Positions 29,072-35,321 of a stretch of DNA of 35,321 nucleotides are shown here, in pieces. Position 1 is the stretch's first letter. Every line of letters starts with the position of its first letter. The stretch is from Pseudomonadota bacterium (GTDB taxonomy: Bacteria; Pseudomonadota; Alphaproteobacteria; Sphingomonadales; Sphingomonadaceae). Made by a program: the position numbers and the translations under genes. The DNA lies in contig CAUJIW010000138.1 in the NCBI GenBank assembly GCA_963205175.1, positions 1-35,321 of the forward strand, given 5' to 3'. Below the pieces are notes generated by a model. The model saw only the letters and a program-made list of their open reading frames with translations. It was not told the DNA's origin and did not search any database.

Positions 29072-29170
29072 GCGCTCATAAGTAAGGGGGCCGACGCCGG
29101 GATGTAAGGGGGCTTGCAAAGGCACGGCACGCGGCCCACCTTCGCCCCACACGATCACAGGAGGGTGCTC

Positions 29171-29758
29171 ATGAGGCTTGCGCGTGTGGGTTTGGTCGCC
29201 GTGGCGGCGCTGGGTCTGGCCGGCTGCGGCATCAACGACGTGCCGACCAAGGACGAGGCGGTGAAGGCCGCCTGGGCCGAGGTACAGAACCAGTATCAGC
29301 GCCGCGCCGACCTGGTGCCCAATCTGGTCGAGACGGTGAAGGGCTATGCCAGGCAGGAGCAGACCGTGTTCACCGACGTGACGCAGGCGCGCGCGGCGGC
29401 GACATCGGTCAAGATCGATGCGAGCACCATCACCGATCCGGCGAAGTTCGCGGAGTTCCAGGCCGCCCAGGACCGGCTGACCGGCGCCCTCGGCCGGTTG
29501 CTGATGGTGGCAGAGAACTACCCGCAGCTGAAGTCCAACGAGAATTTCCTGGCCCTGCAATCACAGCTGGAGGGCACGGAGAACCGCATCACCGTGGCGC
29601 GGCGCGACTATATCCAGCAGGTGCAGACCTATAACCTTGAGTTCCGCAATATCCCCGACAAGTGGGTGGCGGGGATCTTCCACGGCGACTCCAGGCCGGC
29701 GGAGACCTTCAAGGCGGCGCCCGAGGCCCAGAGCGCGCCCAAGGTGAGCTTCCAGTGA
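29171..29758 (+). CDS. lemA: LemA family lipoprotein
   Basis: Starts after GGAGG (6 nt) and gives 195 residues. The first 19 residues form a lipoprotein signal with LAGC (Cys19), rather than the transmembrane anchor of many LemA proteins. The LemA signature is present: KAAWAEVQNQYQRRADLVPNLVETVKGYARQEQTVFTDVTQARAA, then AENYPQLKSNENFLALQSQLEGTENRITVARRDY and FRNIPDKWVAGIF. LemA proteins are helical bundles whose molecular role is unclear. They are nearly always coupled to TPM-domain genes, as here, where the downstream start lies inside its stop codon (GTGA). Confidence 0.94.
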   Translation: MRLARVGLVAVAALGLAGCGINDVPTKDEAVKAAWAEVQNQYQRRADLVPNLVETVKGYARQEQTVFTDVTQARAAATSVKIDASTITDPAKFAEFQAAQDRLTGALGRLLMVAENYPQLKSNENFLALQSQLEGTENRITVARRDYIQQVQTYNLEFRNIPDKWVAGIFHGDSRPAETFKAAPEAQSAPKVSFQ

Positions 29759-30600
29759 CACCGGCGGCGGCGCCCGCCTCGCGGACTCCGCCGCGGCCGG
29801 GCCAACATCTGTGGTGGGCGGTGCCGTTCGTCCTGCTTCTGGGGCTGCTGTCGCCGCTGGCGATGGCGGCGGCACCAGCGTTCCCGCCGCTCACCGGCCG
29901 GGTGGTGGACGCCGCCGATATCCTGAGCCCGCAGACCGAGCAGCAGCTGGCGCAACTGTCGGCGGCGCTGGAGGCCAGGAGCAGCGACCAGCTGGTGGTG
30001 GCGACGGTACCGTCGCTGGGCGGCACCGACATCGCCGACTATGGCTATCAGCTCGGCCGTCACTGGGGCATCGGCACCGGAAAACTCAGCAACGGCGTGC
30101 TGCTGCTGGTGGCGCCGGCCGAACGGCAGGTGCGCATCGAGGTCGGTTACGGGCTGGAAGGCACGCTCACCGACGCGCTGTCGAGCGTCATCATCCGTCA
30201 GGCCATCGTGCCGCGCTTCAAGGCCGGCGACTATGACGGCGGGGTGCTGCGCGGGGCGACCGCCATCAGCGAGATCCTCACCGGCGACGCCGCCGAATGG
30301 CAGGCGCGCGCCGCCCAGCGGCCGACACACGAGGGCGGCGGCAGCATTGCGCTGGGCATCATCGTCGCCATCTTCGTGCTGGTGTTCATCATCAACCTGA
30401 CCACCGCACGACGCCGGCGCGGCCGGTTCGGCGCGCTGGGCGGCGCGGGCGGCAAGGCGGTCGGCGGGGCGCTGGACGCCCTGCCGTGGATCATCATGTC
30501 CGGCCGGGGCGGGCGCGGCGGCGGCTGGGGCGGCGGCGGTGGCGGCTTTCGCGGCGGCGGGGGCTCGTTCGGGGGCGGTGGCGCCTCGGGAGGCTGGTGA
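29755..30600 (+). CDS. TPM-domain membrane protein, YgcG type
   Basis: The GTG start overlaps the lemA stop, giving 281 residues. A signal or first membrane segment (about 20-42) precedes a TPM domain (about 45-175: FPPLTGRVVDAADILSPQTEQQLAQLSAALEARSSDQLVVATVPSL, GIGTGKLSNGVLLLVAPAERQVRIEVGYGLEGTLTD). A second membrane segment lies around 202-222. The C-terminal tail is basic, then rich in GGxGGG, ending in GGASGGW. This plan is usual for proteins encoded with LemA. The domain faces the periplasm; activity is debated. The tail is typical of this family and not a sequence error. Confidence 0.92.
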   Translation: MTPAAAPASRTPPRPGQHLWWAVPFVLLLGLLSPLAMAAAPAFPPLTGRVVDAADILSPQTEQQLAQLSAALEARSSDQLVVATVPSLGGTDIADYGYQLGRHWGIGTGKLSNGVLLLVAPAERQVRIEVGYGLEGTLTDALSSVIIRQAIVPRFKAGDYDGGVLRGATAISEILTGDAAEWQARAAQRPTHEGGGSIALGIIVAIFVLVFIINLTTARRRRGRFGALGGAGGKAVGGALDALPWIIMSGRGGRGGGWGGGGGGFRGGGGSFGGGGASGGW

Positions 30601-31217
30601 TGGCGACCTTGCAGCTGAGCGAGGCGGATCAGGCGCGCGTTGCCGATGCCGTGGCGCGCGTGGAAGCCGGCAGCGGCGCGGAAGTGGTGTGCGTGCTGGC
30701 CCGTCGCTCGGAAGATTTCCGGCTGGTCGGCGTCGCCTGGGCCGGCGCGCTGGCGCTGCTGGTGCCGTGGCCGCTGTTGCTCACGCCGTGGGCGGTCACC
30801 ACCATCCTGACGGTCCAGATGCTGCTGTATCTCGCGCTCAGCCTGCTGCTGGTTTCGACGCCGGCGCTGCAGTGGGTGACGCCGCGCGCCTGGCAACGGC
30901 GCGAGGCGGCGCAGGTGGCGCGCGAACAGTTCCTGGCCCAGGGGCTGCACCGCACCCACGGCCGGGTCGGTGTGCTGCTGTTTGTCTCGCTGGCCGAGCA
31001 TCACGCCGAGATCATCGCCGACGTCGGCCTCGACGGGCGTGTGGCGCCGACGGTCTGGCAGCAGGCGGTGGCGTTGCTGACGCAGGCCGCCCGGGATGGC
31101 CGGCTCGCCGACGGCGTGGTGGCCGCGCTCGATCATCTGGCGCCGGTACTGGCAACGGCCTGTCCGCGTGGCGCTGACGACAGCGACGAACTGCCGAACC
31201 TGCCGGTGCTGATGTAG
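30600..31217 (+). CDS. Second TPM-domain protein of the LemA operon
   Basis: The ATG overlaps the stop of the first TPM gene by one base, giving 205 residues. A short N-terminal segment (EADQARVADAVARVEAGSGAEVVCVLARRSEDF) is the first part of the TPM fold. Two membrane segments about 48-95 interrupt it, and the domain resumes with HGRVGVLLFVSLAEHHAEIIADVGLDGRV. The C-terminus is helical. This split architecture is the usual partner of YgcG-like proteins in LemA operons. Function is unknown; the operon as a whole is linked to envelope maintenance in the literature only loosely. Confidence 0.9.
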   Translation: MATLQLSEADQARVADAVARVEAGSGAEVVCVLARRSEDFRLVGVAWAGALALLVPWPLLLTPWAVTTILTVQMLLYLALSLLLVSTPALQWVTPRAWQRREAAQVAREQFLAQGLHRTHGRVGVLLFVSLAEHHAEIIADVGLDGRVAPTVWQQAVALLTQAARDGRLADGVVAALDHLAPVLATACPRGADDSDELPNLPVLM

Positions 31218-31228
31218 GAGAGGAGGGC

Positions 31229-31654
31229 ATGGCGGAACGTCTCGATATCGCGCCCGACCTGCTGGCGTCGATTGTCGCGGCGGCGGACGCCGACCCGACC
31301 CGCGAATGCTGCGGCCTGCTGGTGGGGCGCGGCGATGGCGAGGTCGTGGTGGTCGAGCGGGTGGTGCCCGCCGGCAATCATGCCCCCGACCCGCGTGTGG
31401 CGTTCGAGATCGAACCGGCGGTGCTGCTGGCGACCCATCGGCAAGCGCGCCTGGCGGGCCTTGCGGTGGTCGGCTGGTATCACTCGCACCCGGACGGGCT
31501 GCCGTTCCCGTCGGCGCGCGACGCCGAGCATGCCGACGAGACCGGCAAGATCTGGCTGATCGTCGCCCGTGGCGAGGCGCGGGCGTTCGAGAGCGTGATT
31601 GCCGGGCCCTACGAAGGGCGCTTCCGGGAAGTGGCGCTAGCGCCTATAGAATGA
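31229..31654 (+). CDS. JAMM/M67-family metallopeptidase (Mov34/MPN fold)
   Basis: A strong ribosome site (GGAGAGGAGG) precedes the ATG; the product is 141 residues. The zinc motif is complete: Glu26 in [11 protein letters not shown], His85-Ser-His87-Pro in WYHSHPDG, then Ser95 and Asp98 in FPSARDAE. Prokaryotic JAMM proteins remove or process ubiquitin-like modifiers, or free sulfur-carrier proteins from C-terminal tails, and some act in cysteine synthesis with CysO-like carriers. No MoaD/ThiS- or E1-like gene is in the window, so the substrate is unknown. It is co-directional with the LemA operon (12 bp after) and followed by a cold-shock gene after 28 bp. Confidence 0.92.
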   Translation: MAERLDIAPDLLASIVAAADADPTRECCGLLVGRGDGEVVVVERVVPAGNHAPDPRVAFEIEPAVLLATHRQARLAGLAVVGWYHSHPDGLPFPSARDAEHADETGKIWLIVARGEARAFESVIAGPYEGRFREVALAPIE

Positions 31655-31682
31655 CGGCAATGGCGTTGATGTGGTGAGGACG

Positions 31683-31940
31683 ATGGCGACCGGCACGGTC
31701 AAATGGTTCAATCGCAAGAAAGGATTTGGTTTCATCCGGCCCGACATCGGCGCCAAGGATGTGTTCGTGCATGTCTCGGCCGTGCAGCGCGCCGGGCTGG
31801 CGGCGCTTGATGAAGGCCAGCGGGTCGAGTTCGAGCTGACCCAGCTGCAGGATGGTCGCACCGCGGCACTGGGCCTGCGGCCGATCGACGACGAGCAGGA
31901 CGACGCGCCGGCCACCGCCAGCCCCGGCTCCGCCGCCTGA
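31683..31940 (+). CDS. Cold-shock domain protein, CspA family
   Basis: The ATG gives 85 residues; it is preceded by GAGGAC. The cold-shock domain occupies residues 1-66: [36 protein letters not shown], with RNP1 KGFGFI and RNP2 VFVHVS, which bind single-stranded nucleic acid. The C-terminal tail ([17 protein letters not shown]) is acidic and disordered. It is the last gene of the run that starts with lemA, and its stop is 61 bp from the convergent eipA stop. The family is certain; the number of paralogues and the cold dependence are not knowable here. Confidence 0.95.
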   Translation: MATGTVKWFNRKKGFGFIRPDIGAKDVFVHVSAVQRAGLAALDEGQRVEFELTQLQDGRTAALGLRPIDDEQDDAPATASPGSAA

Positions 31941-32000
31941 CGCCAGCGCCGTCGCCCTGGCCACCGCGCGGCCGGGGCGGACGCGGTGACGGATCGCCGC

Positions 32001-32747
32001 TCAGAACGGCAGGTAGGTGCGTTCCTTGGTGTAGTTCAGGTAGCCGATATTGGCGCCAATCCGCCAGCCGGCGCCGAGATGGATCGGCACCAGGATCACC
32101 TGCTCGCGCTGGTGATAGTTGGCGGTGAAGCCGCCGATGAAATAAACCTTGCCCTCGACCGCCGGATAGCGGCGGAACAGATCCTCGCTGTCGTTCAGGT
32201 GGTAGACCAGCGTGAACGACTTGGAGAGGTCGCCGCCGATGTCGAAGCCGACCGACGGGCCGGTCCAGTGCACCGTTCGCTCCCCCTCCACCTTGTGGTA
32301 GAGCGTGCCGTTGCCGTAGCGCAGGCCGACGATCAGCGCGCCACCGCCTTCCTGACCGACGATATAGGCGTTCGGGCGGCCCTGTTCGGCGAAAATTTTC
32401 TCGATCAGTTTGCCAAGCCCTTCCGCGCCCTTGCCGAACACGCCGGTGGCGGCCTTCAGCACCGACTCCTGGTCATAGGTGGTGGCCTCGTCCGCCGTGG
32501 CAGCGGCGGCCTGCGGGGTCGTTGCTGGCGCGGGGGCGGCTGGGGTCGTGGTGGCCGGCGTGGCGACGGGCGCGGGCGCCGGAACCGCGGCGCCGGTACC
32601 AGGCACATCGGGCGGTGGCGCGGCGGTGACGTTGCCATGGTCCTGCGCCCGCGCCCGTTGAGACGGGGTGACCAGCGTCACGCCGAGCGCGAGGCCTGCC
32701 AGACACAGTCCGATCATCGAAACCGTGAACCGATGAGATCGCCGCAT
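32001..32747 (-). CDS. eipA: EipA family (DUF1134) periplasmic envelope protein
   Basis: The 248-residue protein starts after GTGGAG with a signal peptide (MRRSHRFTVSMIGLCLAGLALGVTLV, cleavage near residue 34). A Pro/Ala/Thr-rich linker of about 50 residues follows. The DUF1134 domain (about 95-248) has YDQESVLKAATGVFGKGAEGLGKLIEKIFAEQGRPNAYIVGQEGGGALIVGLRYGNGTL and ends with RIGANIGYLNYTKERTYLPF. EipA of Brucella folds as a small beta barrel in the periplasm and is needed for envelope integrity. The family is confined to alphaproteobacteria. The linker is longer than I would expect from Brucella. Confidence 0.92.
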   Translation of the reverse strand: MRRSHRFTVSMIGLCLAGLALGVTLVTPSQRARAQDHGNVTAAPPPDVPGTGAAVPAPAPVATPATTTPAAPAPATTPQAAAATADEATTYDQESVLKAATGVFGKGAEGLGKLIEKIFAEQGRPNAYIVGQEGGGALIVGLRYGNGTLYHKVEGERTVHWTGPSVGFDIGGDLSKSFTLVYHLNDSEDLFRRYPAVEGKVYFIGGFTANYHQREQVILVPIHLGAGWRIGANIGYLNYTKERTYLPF

Positions 32748-32896
32748 GCGAATGCTCCACTCCGTAAATCATGATCTTGGACGTTCGAGGATGCGTCCCG
32801 CGACGTGGTAAATCAATATTTCGTTGGAGGCGAGAGCGCGGCTCACGAAATCTCGTGCGTTAACCGCGACGAGTCGAGCAACAGGCGCTGGCGGCG

Positions 32897-33790
32897 TCAG
32901 CCGCGTTCGATGGTGCGCAGTTGGTGCAGCAGCCGCTGGGTCGCCACGACATCGGCAAAGGGCGCGAACGCCGCCGGGAAGGTGGCTGTCATCCGATCGC
33001 GCTCGGCGATGGCATCGTCGTACCACTGATGCAGCGCGGCGACGGTGGCCGGCGATGACCGGGCCGGCGGGTCCGATGCCAACCGCTCCAGCAGGTCCGC
33101 CCGCACGGTCAGATCCTGATAGTGGCCAAGCCAGTCCTGCAGCGTCTTGAGTGCGCTCAGGCAGGGCCTTAGCCACGGCTCATCCTGATGCGCGCGCAGC
33201 AGTTCCAGCGTGTATCGCACTTTCTTGAGTTGCTTGCGCAAATCGTGAATGGGGGTGGGCGGGCCGGCGTCGCCAATGGCGCGCGCCGCCCGCAGGCCGT
33301 CACGCAGCAGCTTGCGGGCACGCCTGGCGGCCTGCTGTTCCTGCGCGTCGTCGCCGATGGCGCCGGCCGCCTCGATGGCGGCCGTCAGCCCGTCATGCAG
33401 CCGCCGCAACCGGGGCAGGGCAAGGCCGTGCCGGACCGCGATCAGCGCCTGTTGCTGGCGGGCGTCGAACAGCGGCGACAGCCGGGCCCAGACCTCGGGC
33501 GGCAACAGGCCTGCGAGCTGTTCCGCCGCCACCACCAGGTCGCGCCGGGGGCCGACGAGGCCGGCCAGCCAGTGCAGATCCCGCTGCAGGGTGCGGGCCG
33601 ACTCTCCGCCGAACCGCCGACCCATTGCCCGCAAGGCCGCCCGCGCCCGGCGAATGGCGACACGGGTGGCATGGCCGTAGTCGGGGTCGGAACCATCGGC
33701 GAGGCCCCGTTGGGCCGCGATGAGCGTGTCGTGCAGGCGCATCAGCACCCGGGCGACCGGGGAGGGCCGGACAGGGCGGCCATCCGCCAT
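32897..33790 (-). CDS. CHAD-domain protein
   Basis: The ATG gives 297 residues; a GTG directly before it (33793) is possible too, and no good ribosome site is visible. The protein is a helical CHAD domain with conserved basic and His residues: HDTLIAAQRG, YGHATRVAIRRARAALRAM, PIHDLRKQLKKVRYTLELLRAH, LKTLQDWLGHYQDLTVRADLLERL. CHAD domains bind inorganic polyphosphate through these residues. No CYTH domain is fused or adjacent. It is probably a polyphosphate-associated protein; targets in cells are known for few members. It lies 83 bp beyond dps on the same strand. Confidence 0.9.
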   Translation of the reverse strand: MADGRPVRPSPVARVLMRLHDTLIAAQRGLADGSDPDYGHATRVAIRRARAALRAMGRRFGGESARTLQRDLHWLAGLVGPRRDLVVAAEQLAGLLPPEVWARLSPLFDARQQQALIAVRHGLALPRLRRLHDGLTAAIEAAGAIGDDAQEQQAARRARKLLRDGLRAARAIGDAGPPTPIHDLRKQLKKVRYTLELLRAHQDEPWLRPCLSALKTLQDWLGHYQDLTVRADLLERLASDPPARSSPATVAALHQWYDDAIAERDRMTATFPAAFAPFADVVATQRLLHQLRTIERG

Positions 33791-33873
33791 CACAGGTCAC
33801 CCGCGACGCGCGTGGCCGGCAATGGCGAACTCCCGGTGTCGTCCATGGTGTTCCAGTGCCCCCGGAGATGGCT

Positions 33874-34347
33874 TCAGGCGAGCATGCTGCGCAGCATCCA
33901 CGCGGTCTTTTCGGCCACCTGCATGCGCTGGGTCAACAGGTCGCAGGTCGGCTCGTCGCCAGCGGCCTCGGCGATCGGGAACACGCTGCGTGCGGTCCTC
34001 GCCACGGCTTCATTGCCCCGGACGAGATTGCGGATCATGTCCTCCGCGTTCGGTACGTCCTGTTCTTCCTGGATGCTGGAGAGCCTGGCGTAGGCGGCGT
34101 AGCTGCCCGGCGCGAACTGGCCCAGCGCCCGGATACGCTCGGCGATGTCGTCCACCGCCACCGACAGCTCGGTATACTGGGTCATGAACATCGCGTGCAG
34201 CGCGTTGAACATCGGCCCGGTGACGTTCCAGTGATAATTGTGGGTCTTGAGATAGAGGGTGTAGGTGTCGGCCAGCAGCCGCGACAACCCCTCTGCGGTC
34301 GCCTGGCGCTGTTCCTCGCTGATGCCGATGTCGATTTCCATGGCCAT
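33874..34347 (-). CDS. dps: Dps-family ferritin-like DNA protection protein
   Basis: AGGAGAG lies 6 nt before the ATG; a second ATG two codons in is possible. The 157 residues match Dps: [45 protein letters not shown]. The ferroxidase ligands are in place (His39, His51, Asp66, Glu70, spaced as in Listeria Dps). Dodecamers oxidise and store iron using peroxide, protecting DNA. The N-terminus is short and not Lys-rich, so direct DNA binding through a tail is less likely. It lies next to a Fur-like region that fronts the tonB-type gene, giving a local iron theme. Confidence 0.95.
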   Translation of the reverse strand: MAMEIDIGISEEQRQATAEGLSRLLADTYTLYLKTHNYHWNVTGPMFNALHAMFMTQYTELSVAVDDIAERIRALGQFAPGSYAAYARLSSIQEEQDVPNAEDMIRNLVRGNEAVARTARSVFPIAEAAGDEPTCDLLTQRMQVAEKTAWMLRSMLA

Positions 34348-34498
34348 GGGCTTCTCTCCTGCTGGAAGTTGGGCTGGGCGTTGTCGTAACGCCCTCGTGT
34401 TCCTGACATGGCGCTTGCGTACGCGGGGTTCAACCGGTGCCGGTCAGCACTAGGGGAACCGCCGCCTGGCGGCCTTGCGCTCAATCAAGTCGCGCCGG

Positions 34499-34526
34499 GA
34501 TAATAATAATAGCGATAACCATTATC
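34499..34526. promoter_or_regulatory. Fur-like box upstream of the TonB-type gene
   Basis: The AT-rich run contains GATAAT (34499), AATAAT (34504) and the dyad GATAA-CCA-TTATC (34514-34526), a Fur hexamer array in the sense of GATAAT repeats. It contrasts sharply with the GC-rich surroundings. It lies just upstream of the candidate -35 box. Confidence 0.55.
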
Positions 34527-34536
34527 ATAAACACCC

Positions 34537-34572
34537 TTGACCGTGCGGCTGTTAATATGAGAATGAGTCGCA
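34537..34572 (+). promoter_or_regulatory. Candidate promoter of the TonB-type gene with a second Fur-like half-site
   Basis: TTGACC (34537-34542) and GAGAAT (34559-34564) are spaced by 16 nt. The -10 region lies in TGAGAATGAGTCGCA (34558-34572), whose left half equals the TGAGAATGATTCTCA type of iron box. Fur binding here would block polymerase. Confidence 0.45.
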
Positions 34573-34634
34573 ACAGCATCGGCGGTGCCTGAATCCGCCA
34601 TCGTCATCTCGCTTGTGGGCATGGAAGCGCGGGC

Positions 34635-35321
34635 ATGATGCTTCAGACCTCCAAAGGACACGTCCGCGCGGCCCGGCGCAACCCGCTGCCGCGCACGCTT
34701 TTGCGCCCCCCGGTGCCAGCGTCGCCGGGTGCGCCGTTGCGGGATGGCCGGCTGGCGGTCGCGCGGCCGCGCGCTGCCATGAACTGGCCGGTCATCGCGC
34801 TGGTCGGCGCGCTGCATGCGGCGGCGCTGGTGGCGCTGGCGCTCTCCCGGATTGACCTGCCGGTCCTGACCGTCGCCCCCGCGCTGCGGGTCGATCTGCT
34901 GCCGGCGGCCGCGCCGCTGCCACCGCCACCGCCACCGCCGGCGCTGGCGCCGCCGGCGCTGCCATTGCCGGTGTTCGTCATGCCGGACATCGCGCCGCCG
35001 GCGCCCGCCCCGACGCCGGTGCTGGCCGCGTTCCGTCCTCCCGGCGCGCCGGGAGGTGAGGGGACGCCCGGCAGCGGCCAGGGGGGCGCCACGGTCGCGC
35101 CGTCGGCCGCTGATTCGGCGCCTGTCACGGCGCCCGACTTCGAGGCGGATTACCTCAACAATCCGGCGCCGCCCTATCCCATGGCGTCGCGGCGCGCCCG
35201 CGAGCAGGGCACGGTGATGCTCCGGGTGCTGGTGAGCCCGGCCGGCACGGCGCAGATGGTCGAGCTGGAGGCCAGCAGCGGCTTCTCCCGACTCGACCAC
35301 GCCGCCAGTGACGCCGTGCGA
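34635..35321 (+). CDS. TonB-family energy transducer (3' end cut by the window)
   Basis: The frame is open to the last base (229 residues seen). I take the ATG with GGAAG 7 nt upstream; an internal ATG (residue 51, MNWPVIALVGALHAAAL) is an alternative that would put the membrane anchor at the very N-terminus. A basic stretch precedes one hydrophobic anchor (about 52-70). Then comes a Pro/Ala-rich spacer with PLPPPPPPPALAPPALPLP, and a TonB C-terminal domain starting PDFEADYLNNPAPPYPMASRRAREQGTVMLRVLV. YP.xSRRxREQGxVxLRV is diagnostic. It would pass proton-motive energy to outer-membrane receptors for iron complexes or vitamin B12. Iron boxes lie upstream. Confidence 0.9.
   Translation, partial: MMLQTSKGHVRAARRNPLPRTLLRPPVPASPGAPLRDGRLAVARPRAAMNWPVIALVGALHAAALVALALSRIDLPVLTVAPALRVDLLPAAAPLPPPPPPPALAPPALPLPVFVMPDIAPPAPAPTPVLAAFRPPGAPGGEGTPGSGQGGATVAPSAADSAPVTAPDFEADYLNNPAPPYPMASRRAREQGTVMLRVLVSPAGTAQMVELEASSGFSRLDHAASDAVR

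Noticed and set aside
27026-29107. A 693-codon plus-strand frame opposite rpoH and rluD
   Set aside because: Shadow of two certain genes; no domain.
31229-31654. JAMM gene considered as part of an antiphage ubiquitin-like conjugation system
   Set aside because: No E1, E2 or ubiquitin-like gene is adjacent; neighbours are LemA/TPM and cold-shock genes, so there is no support for a defence island.

Overview
The window is GC-rich chromosomal DNA from an alphaproteobacterium. Supporting signs are a gene-transfer-agent (GTA)-type head and tail cluster of the Rhodobacter capsulatus RcGTA kind, an EipA (DUF1134) envelope protein, rluD directly upstream of rpoH, a TipF-like degenerate EAL protein, TTAA-N7-TTAA-like (CtrA-type) motifs, and the palindromic repeats common in this class. 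Genus cannot be fixed from sequence alone; Rhodospirillales- or Sphingomonadales-like gene content fits best.

Bases 1-15586 are one co-directional virion-structure operon. In order: portal (5' cut by the window edge), a small exported protein, a DUF6127-like protein, prohead protease, HK97-type major capsid protein, a LamG-like/His-repeat protein, two small accessory proteins, head-tail adaptors (gp6- and gp7-like), an HK97 gp10-like protein, tail terminator (DUF3168), major tail protein, tail chaperones (gp10-like and a 66-residue DUF2376-type protein), a very short tape measure (189 aa), a 781-aa fusion of a TIM-barrel-like domain to the DUF2460 distal tail protein, the DUF2163 hub, an NlpC/P60 peptidase, a 752-aa gp15-like baseplate protein and DUF2793. 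Genes are tightly packed, often with 4-bp ATGA/GTGA overlaps. No integrase, repressor, replication or lysis gene is visible. Chromosomal-type palindromic repeats sit in several gaps. With the short tape measure, this favours a domesticated GTA-like element over an active prophage, although the terminase side lies outside the window.

Bases 15587-18500 hold envelope-related host genes: an OmpA-type porin with a 28-proline linker, a periplasmic protein of unknown function, an SCP2-type lipid-binding protein and a low-complexity Ala/Pro/Glu lipoprotein. Bases 18500-21170 carry a TipF-like EAL protein, lipB and a short FliN-type SpoA protein. CtrA-like sites stand in front of the two flagellar genes.

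Bases 21179-26670 are an accessory metabolic block: an epoxide hydrolase translationally coupled to a GMC oxidoreductase, a divergent sulfatase-fold lipoprotein whose active-site motifs are all degenerate, and a short-chain dehydrogenase. Bases 26828-34350 are mostly housekeeping and stress genes: a DUF1508 protein, rpoH, rluD, a lemA/TPM/TPM trio, a JAMM metallopeptidase with a cold-shock protein, eipA, a CHAD protein and dps. The right edge is the start of a TonB-type gene behind Fur-like boxes.

The best leads are the rearranged distal-tail architecture (a TIM-barrel-like domain fused to gp12 while gp15 appears to lack its own), the exported cargo-like gene inside the GTA operon, the pseudo-sulfatase, and the possible CtrA regulon. 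No CRISPR array, tRNA, rRNA or insertion sequence was recognised.
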